This document shows, piece by piece, positions 1-6,200 of a DNA stretch of 6,854 nucleotides; within the stretch, counting starts at the first letter, position 1; the number at the start of each line of letters is the position of its first letter. The position numbers were made by a program, and so were the translations under genes. The stretch spans positions 1-6,854 of the forward strand of contig CAYNTO010000048.1 in assembly GCA_964400355.1 (NCBI GenBank), in the 5' to 3' direction. Under the pieces are notes generated by a model. That model saw only the letters and a program-made list of their open reading frames with translations, was not told where the DNA came from and did no database searches. This stretch comes from JACKAL01 sp964400355. GTDB taxonomy: Bacteria; Bdellovibrionota; Bdellovibrionia; Bdellovibrionales; JAGQZY01.

Positions 1-42
1 TTGGAAAAATAAAATCATGAAAGCAACTGAAGTTGCTTTCAT
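1..42 (-). CDS. Possible start of a downstream gene (signal-peptide-like), weak
   Basis: On the minus strand an ATG at 42-40 opens a frame reading MKATSVAFMILFFQ to the left edge, with a GGAAG about six bases upstream as a possible ribosome site. Lys followed by a hydrophobic run looks like an exported protein's signal peptide. However, the start lies exactly on the 12-bp palindrome, and the plus strand yields an almost identical peptide (MKATEVAFILFFQ) ending at a TAA at 56-58. The coding look may therefore simply be a hairpin plus a U-rich tract. Sequence to the left of the window would settle it. Confidence 0.25.
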   Translation of the reverse strand, partial: MKATSVAFMILFFQ

Positions 43-55
43 ACTTTTCTTCCAA
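1..55. terminator. Long inverted repeat, probable bidirectional intrinsic terminator
   Basis: A perfect 12-bp stem, ATGAAAGCAACT at 17-28 and its complement at 31-42, is separated by two bases. Short outer arms also pair (11-14 with 45-48, and TTGGAA 1-6 with TTCCAA 50-55). A-rich sequence precedes and T-rich sequence follows the stem on both strands, as in bidirectional rho-independent terminators. It lies about 210 bases beyond the stop codon of the fibre gene. The stem has only four G-C pairs, so strength is uncertain. The competing reading is a start of translation (see 1-42). Confidence 0.5.
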
Positions 56-249
56 TAATTTCGACGAGTTAAACCACTTACCACCACCCTATTTATCGGT
101 ATTTTCACGGTCAGAATTAAAGGATTATCAAAATGAGGCAGTTATTACGTGAAATCTACGCTCAGCTCCACAGTGCTGGACTAGACGGCAGGCTATACAG
201 CCATTATGTAAGTCCCAGTCACCGTCTGAATGAGACGATGGGCTATACA
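56..249. other. Intergenic region downstream of the fibre gene
   Basis: No recognisable gene or RNA family. The half near the hairpin is AT-rich. An imperfect direct repeat, AGACGnnnGGCTATACA, occurs at 183-199 and 233-249; the second copy ends right at the fibre gene's stop codon. Small hairpins are possible at 191-202 (GGCT/AGCC) and 223-237 (CGTCT/AGACG), but neither is followed by a T-run, so no terminator sits directly after the gene. A 56-residue plus-strand open frame (133-303) crosses into the 3' end of the fibre gene; it is discussed as a finding. No convincing promoter was seen. Confidence 0.5.
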
Positions 250-3200
250 TTACTTCTTACAGAATGGCGCTGTGGGATCTTTCGAGCAGAGATAGGTCTC
301 TAGAGAGCGATTGTGCTCTTTGAGTTTTTGATTTTCTTTTTCCAACATTTGGAGCCTTTGATTTTGTGAAGCAATATCGCGATCCACGGCTTTAAATTTT
401 TCCACTACCCACTTGTGTAGCTCTTGTATTGCACCCACCATTGGCGCTAACAGATGCGAAAATGTGAGAGTTTTTTTGCCGTCCTCGTGTGTTGTCACCG
501 TCTCCGGGAAAATCTTTTCCACTTCCTGAGCAATGAATCCTAACTGAACGCGAGGATCTTGGTCAGGATTTCTCCAATTGAATGTTACTGGTCGCAATCG
601 AAGCACTTTGTCGAGCGGGTCCTCGATATTAAAAATGTTCTTTTTGTAGTTTTCATCGGAAAGATAACCATACGCACCCAATATATTCAAATTACCCGTT
701 CCCGATAAAATTGCGGTGGATGTATGAACTCCAGCGCCGTTGTGGGAATAGAACTGAAAACTCTGCCCCGAAATCTGGAATAAAGCGCCCGGCGTACCTG
801 TAGGATTTGACCATCCCGACCCGTGATAATATTCGTAGTTGGCAAGGTGCGTGTAAGGTCCACCGCTACTCAAGTAGGCCGCTCCGATTTTTATAGCATT
901 ATTATCGGCCACCTCAAGTTTTGTTATTGGATTTATGGTGCCGACTCCGACATTGCCTACGGTTGGCTGCAAAACGAGGTTTGAACTCCCAAGTCCAGAA
1001 GCCCATCCGGCGAGCCAGGAATACGAACTAGCGTCATTGCCTCCAATATGTACTCCATGCACACTGTCTTTAAATTGTGCTCCATGGCTTGCACTGCTAC
1101 CCGTTCCGGTTGCTCCAGTTACATGCAGTTTTGAATTTGGTAATGAGGTTCCAATACCCACATTGCCACCGCTTACAGTGAGCTGATTGGTTCCAACGAC
1201 TAGCCCATTTGTGGGTAGATTTAATGTGCCGGTCATGGTGTCTCCGTTGCGATTGACGGGCGTGTACCCGAGTGTGCTCGCGATAGATCTGTTTTCCCAT
1301 TTACCACTACTATTGTTGTAAACAAGTGCCTGCCCATCCGCGAGGACGGACAAATTCACATTTGCAAGCGCATCGAGAAGCGGTGGCTGCCCTGCGCCCA
1401 TGGACCCCCCGGAATACTGACAATAAAGGAGAGCCACGTATGGCTGTCGCGTGTCCACGGTGTGAGAATGGGCGGCTTCAGAAGCAATAGTGTGGGAGTG
1501 AGAACCTCCGCTCCCTGCATTTTGTATTGATATTCCCGTATAGGCTCCGTAAATTCCGATCCCCGTGACGGCTGCATCTAAGAAACCAAAATAAGATGTT
1601 CCGTAACGGTCGGAAGCCGTTCCCGGCTGCGATGTAGAAGCATACCGTGTAAGAGACAGAGGAACACCTGATGCATAGCCGCCACTATCATCGACGCGTG
1701 TCGCGTGGTTGTGACCAGGATCATACACAGAGTGCGCATGGCTTGGATCACTCACTCCGTGGCTATGTACCGGCATCTGCGCAGCAGTCAAAGCATGGGA
1801 TCCAGTGCTACCGCCGTGAGAGTGTGCTCCGGCACTGGAGGTTGTTGCGGTGACAGCGCCACCGCTTGCAGCGAGAACATAGCTTCCGCCAGATCCAACG
1901 ATTACGCGATCTTGAGCCGCAGAATAGGTCGTCCAGCCCGCGGGGCAGGCTGCAGCATTGAAAGACATGACTGCACCGTTGGGGATGCTTTGTCCGGCTG
2001 GAACCCAGTCGGTACCATTGAATACTTCGAGTACGTTATAAGTCGAGTTGAACACCACAGATCCAGCTGGAGGTGTTACAATGGCATCACGTTGCGTGCT
2101 AGTCATTCGAGGTGGCAAAAAACCCGAGGTGGTTGAGACCACATCGAGGACGGATGCTGGTGCTGCAGTCCCGACGCCCACATTCCCACCGGTAGGATTG
2201 AGAATCACAAACCCTTTTGTTGAATCAGAAGTAGAATCCAAAGTTAAACTAGCACTGGCCGTAGTTCCTCCGCGAAGAGTTTGTCCTGAAGTGCGCCCAG
2301 CGAGTAAAGCATATTGCGTGTGATCGTCGTCGCCAAGACCTGTGAGTGCACCGTGATCGGTGGCGCCGACCAGGTCAGAGGCACATTCCCATCTGTCGTT
2401 GGACGTCCACTTAAGAACATATCCGTCTGTGCACTCGGCGCCTGCAGGCATGTACGTGAAATATTCGGCCGGCGCACTAGATATCTTTCCTATGCTGATA
2501 GTGTCCACATCTGCACTCACGATGGTGCCATCGGCGATCTTAGCACTCGTCACGCCGCTGTCTTTCAATCTCAATGCGTTGGTATTGATTTCGATGCCGA
2601 CGTTGTCCACGTTCACCGCAATGTTGCGATCCGCTGAGAGATCGCCACCGCCGGTGAGCGCCGATCCTGAGCTGGTGTTCACTGCACGAGTTGTCGCTAC
2701 GTAATCGGTATTCCAACCGGTGGATATATCCTTACAATTGGCACCCGCCTCATCACAGATCTGTTCGGCGCGGATTATTCCTGCCACGTCGAGAAGTGCG
2801 TTTGGTGCTGTGGAGCCGATTCCCACCCGACCTGTTTCCGAAATAATCATGCGCTCAGAGCCTGCAGTATCAAAACGTATTTTGTCTTCGTCGGTGTTCT
2901 TTTCCACCATGATCTTTGTGTCGTTGTCAGCGTCCTGCGCGATCGCACGAATATCGTTTCCAAAATACTTGGCTCGACCAGCGGAGATATTGGCAGCCAT
3001 CGTGGTTTCACAATCGGAATTATCGAACTGAGTACCGGCTCCCCCGCTCAAAGAAAATGTGCCATCAGTATTGAATGACAAGTACGTGGGATTGGTGCCG
3101 TGTCCATCAGACATTTTGTAGAAAACATTTGAGGCCTGCACCCAGTACAGATAGAATGCTGTCGAGTAGGATCCTTGTGTGCAATAAAGTGCATCCGGCC

Positions 3201-6200
3201 ATCCTGATCTTATTGCTGATGTAAACGACACTCCTGCTGTTAAATCCATAACTGCGCCAGTTCCGTTACGGAAATACAGTTTACCATCGGTCTTGGCGTA
3301 AATGGACCCATAGCCCGCAGCACCTGCAAAGTCTGAGGCGATTTGATCCAACGTCATCGCACCTTCTACGGTTAACAAAGAATTTGGAACCGATGTGCCC
3401 ACACCCACTTGACCTGTGGAATCTATGCGCAAGCCTTCGTTGTTGCCATCTCCAGAAAGCCAATTGTTGACGAGTGAAAGATTCTGAGTGGCAACGTGAT
3501 TTCCTAAATGATCGGCCGCTCCACCACCACCTGCACCCGTGCCGCCCGAAATTAGGAATCCGTGAGCAGCTGCTGCAGAGGACATCGTTTGGCTTGCGGC
3601 ACTAGCGTTTACAAAAAATTCGACATAGTCTGTTGATCCGTTGAGATCAACAACCGAGGTCACTGTGGAGCTCAGTTGCAAACCACTTACATAAGGACGC
3701 CAGTCATAAGCAACATAAGAGCCGTTCTTTGCAATGATCGTGTGCAAATATCCGGTGTTCGGCGTGGTAACCGTAGATGCTGTAAACACAAATAAATATT
3801 TTCCCGCAACAGTCGGCTGAAACCGCTCAGTCGCAAGATCAAAACTATTTCCGACATCAAAAACTTCAGTTTCCCAAGTCACCTTATCGTTGGTCGCTGT
3901 TCCTAGCGCTTGGTTGCCCGTTTTTCTCACCGAAAAAGCCACTTCAGTGCTATCCGCAAGCTTTACCCAAGCGGAGCTTCGGTAAAGATAGAGTGCATCA
4001 ACGTCGGTATCAAAAACAATCAAGCCTTCGTTTGGAGAGGCAATTGCACTTCGTTGAGCAGTGTTCATTCGTGGCGGTAAAAACCCTTTAGTTGTAGAAT
4101 CAATATGTACCGCTGCAGACGCATGCGGCGCCGTTGTTCCAATGCCGATGCTTCCTCCAGAGGGTTGCAAAAGAACATATCCTTTTGTGGCATCGGATGT
4201 GGATTCTAAAGTGAGATTGGCGCTCGCAGCAGTACCACCGCGAAGGTTTTGGCCAGTGGTGCGCCCTGCAAGTAAAACATATTGCGTGTGATCGTCGTCG
4301 CCAAGACCTGTGAGTGCACCGTGATCGGTGGCGCCGACCAAGTCAGAGGCACATTCCCATCTGTCGTTGGAGGTCCACTTGAGCACGTACCCATCGGTGC
4401 ACTCGGTGCCTGCGGGCATGTATGTGAAATACTCTGCCGGCGCGTTAGATATTTTTCCAATGCTGATCGCGTCCACGTCGGCGCTCACGATGGTGCCGTC
4501 GGCGATTTTAGCACTTGTAATACCGCTGTCTTTGACTCTAAGTGCGTTCGCGTTGAGTTCCACGGTGGTGTTATCGACGTTCACGGAGAGTGAGCGGTCG
4601 GCCGTGAGGTCTCCCCCACCGCTCAAGCCCGATGTCCCGGATGTCGCTATTGTTCTGGAACTAGGCGCTGCCCCTATGTCGCCTGCGGCGGCACCCGTTT
4701 TATCGATCTTACTCCAAGCGATCGCTGCTGCGGAGTTGATGTCGGCGTTCATGATGGTGTCATCGTCGATTTTCGCGGATGTGATCGCATCGTCTGCGAT
4801 TTTTCCAGAGGCCACGCCTAAGTCTTTGATTTGTACTTTATTGGAGCTGCTGATTTCTATTGTAGAGTTATCAGTGTCTACACTCAAATCCGCAGTGCCG
4901 CTTGTGGCGCCGCCTAAGAGACCAGACGTGGTTGCGTGTGTGGTGACACCGTCTATGTCTCCACCACCGCCCCAACCCGAGGAGATGTCTTTACAGTTAA
5001 GGCCCGACTCATCGCAAATTTGATGAGCGCGAATGATACCAGCAACATCGAGCAGTGATTGCGGGTTCGTTGTACCGATACCGACGTTACCTGCGGTGGG
5101 TTGAAGGATTACAAAACCTTTTGTAGTGTCGGAGGTCGATTCTAATGTGAGATTAGCACTCGCCGCTGTTCCACCGCGCAGGTTTTGACCAGCTCCGCGT
5201 CCTGCAAGCAGTGCATATTGGGTATGGTCGTCATCGCTGAGACCTGTGAGCGCGCCGTGATCAGTGACGCCGATATCGGTGGCGCATTCCCAACGATTGC
5301 TCGAGGTCCACTTGAGCACATAGCCATCAGTGCACTCGGCACCGTTGGGCATGTAGGTGAAATACTCGGAGGCAGCACTTGAGATTTTACCAATGGTGAT
5401 GGTGTCGACGTCGGCGCTAGTGATAGTGCCATCAGCAATTTTTGCAGATGTGACGGCACCGTCATCGATTTTTGCGGTGGTGACTGAATCATCGGCGAGC
5501 TTCGCACTTGTCACGGCGCTATTCGCCAGCTTCACTTCCGTTACGGAAGTATCGACGAGCTTGCTCGTCGAAACCGAGCTATCTGCAAGTTTTGCGGTGG
5601 TCACTGCCTCATCAGCAATCTTGACCGTGTTAACAGCGCCGTCATCAATTTTTACTGTTGTCACAGCGGCATCATCGATCTTTGCTGTAGTCACAGCTTC
5701 GTCAACAAGTTTGGCAGTAAGAACACTGCCATCTTGGAGGTGACCCGAGGCCACACCGAGAGCTTTAAGTTGAATGGTATTTGTAGCAATCTCAATAGTA
5801 GTGCCGTCAACAACAACCTGGAGAGTGATTGGACCACTGGTGTTACCACCGCTTAAGCCCGAACCAGCATTTGTATTTACGGCCGTGATGTCTCCGCCCG
5901 CTGATGTAGACTCACTCAGTTCAAACGCAGCAGCGCCGCTCCAGTACATGAGTTTTCCGGTAGAGCTATTAAACCACATGGCACCCGCGTTGAGTGGACC
6001 CAGTGATGCAATAAGGGTCGGTTGCTCCGTTGAGTCGTAGCGACCAATGGTGATAGTTTTTTGCGGGCTCATGGTGATGTGACCGGTACCTAGTAAGTCG
6101 AAGCCTGAGAATGTGGTGTCGTCACCTAACACGAGTGGGCCGGTCATAGTGCCGCCAACAAGTGGGAGCTTTGTATCATCTGTTCCGGTAGGGACTACAC

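Noticed and set aside
223..237. Terminator directly after the fibre gene (CGTCT/AGACG hairpin)
   Set aside because: The stem is only five base pairs and no T-rich tract follows it on the minus strand.
4328..5023. 231-codon plus-strand open frame
   Set aside because: It is antisense to modules 2 and the phage-like insert. Its Ser/Ala/Pro-rich translation mirrors the repeats on the other strand, and similar shadow frames appear over each repeat copy.
5142..5507. 121-codon alternative minus-strand frame
   Set aside because: It lies wholly inside the main gene in another frame, and counterparts over the other module copies show that it is a by-product of the repeated sequence.
5410..5739. 30-bp periodic repeats resembling a CRISPR array
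   Set aside because: There are no unique spacers between repeats, units are degenerate at synonymous positions, and the region is in frame within a coding gene.
5357..5743. Plus-strand frame with regular ASFAVVT-type repeats
   Set aside because: This is the complement of the decapeptide array; the periodicity is inherited from the real minus-strand frame.
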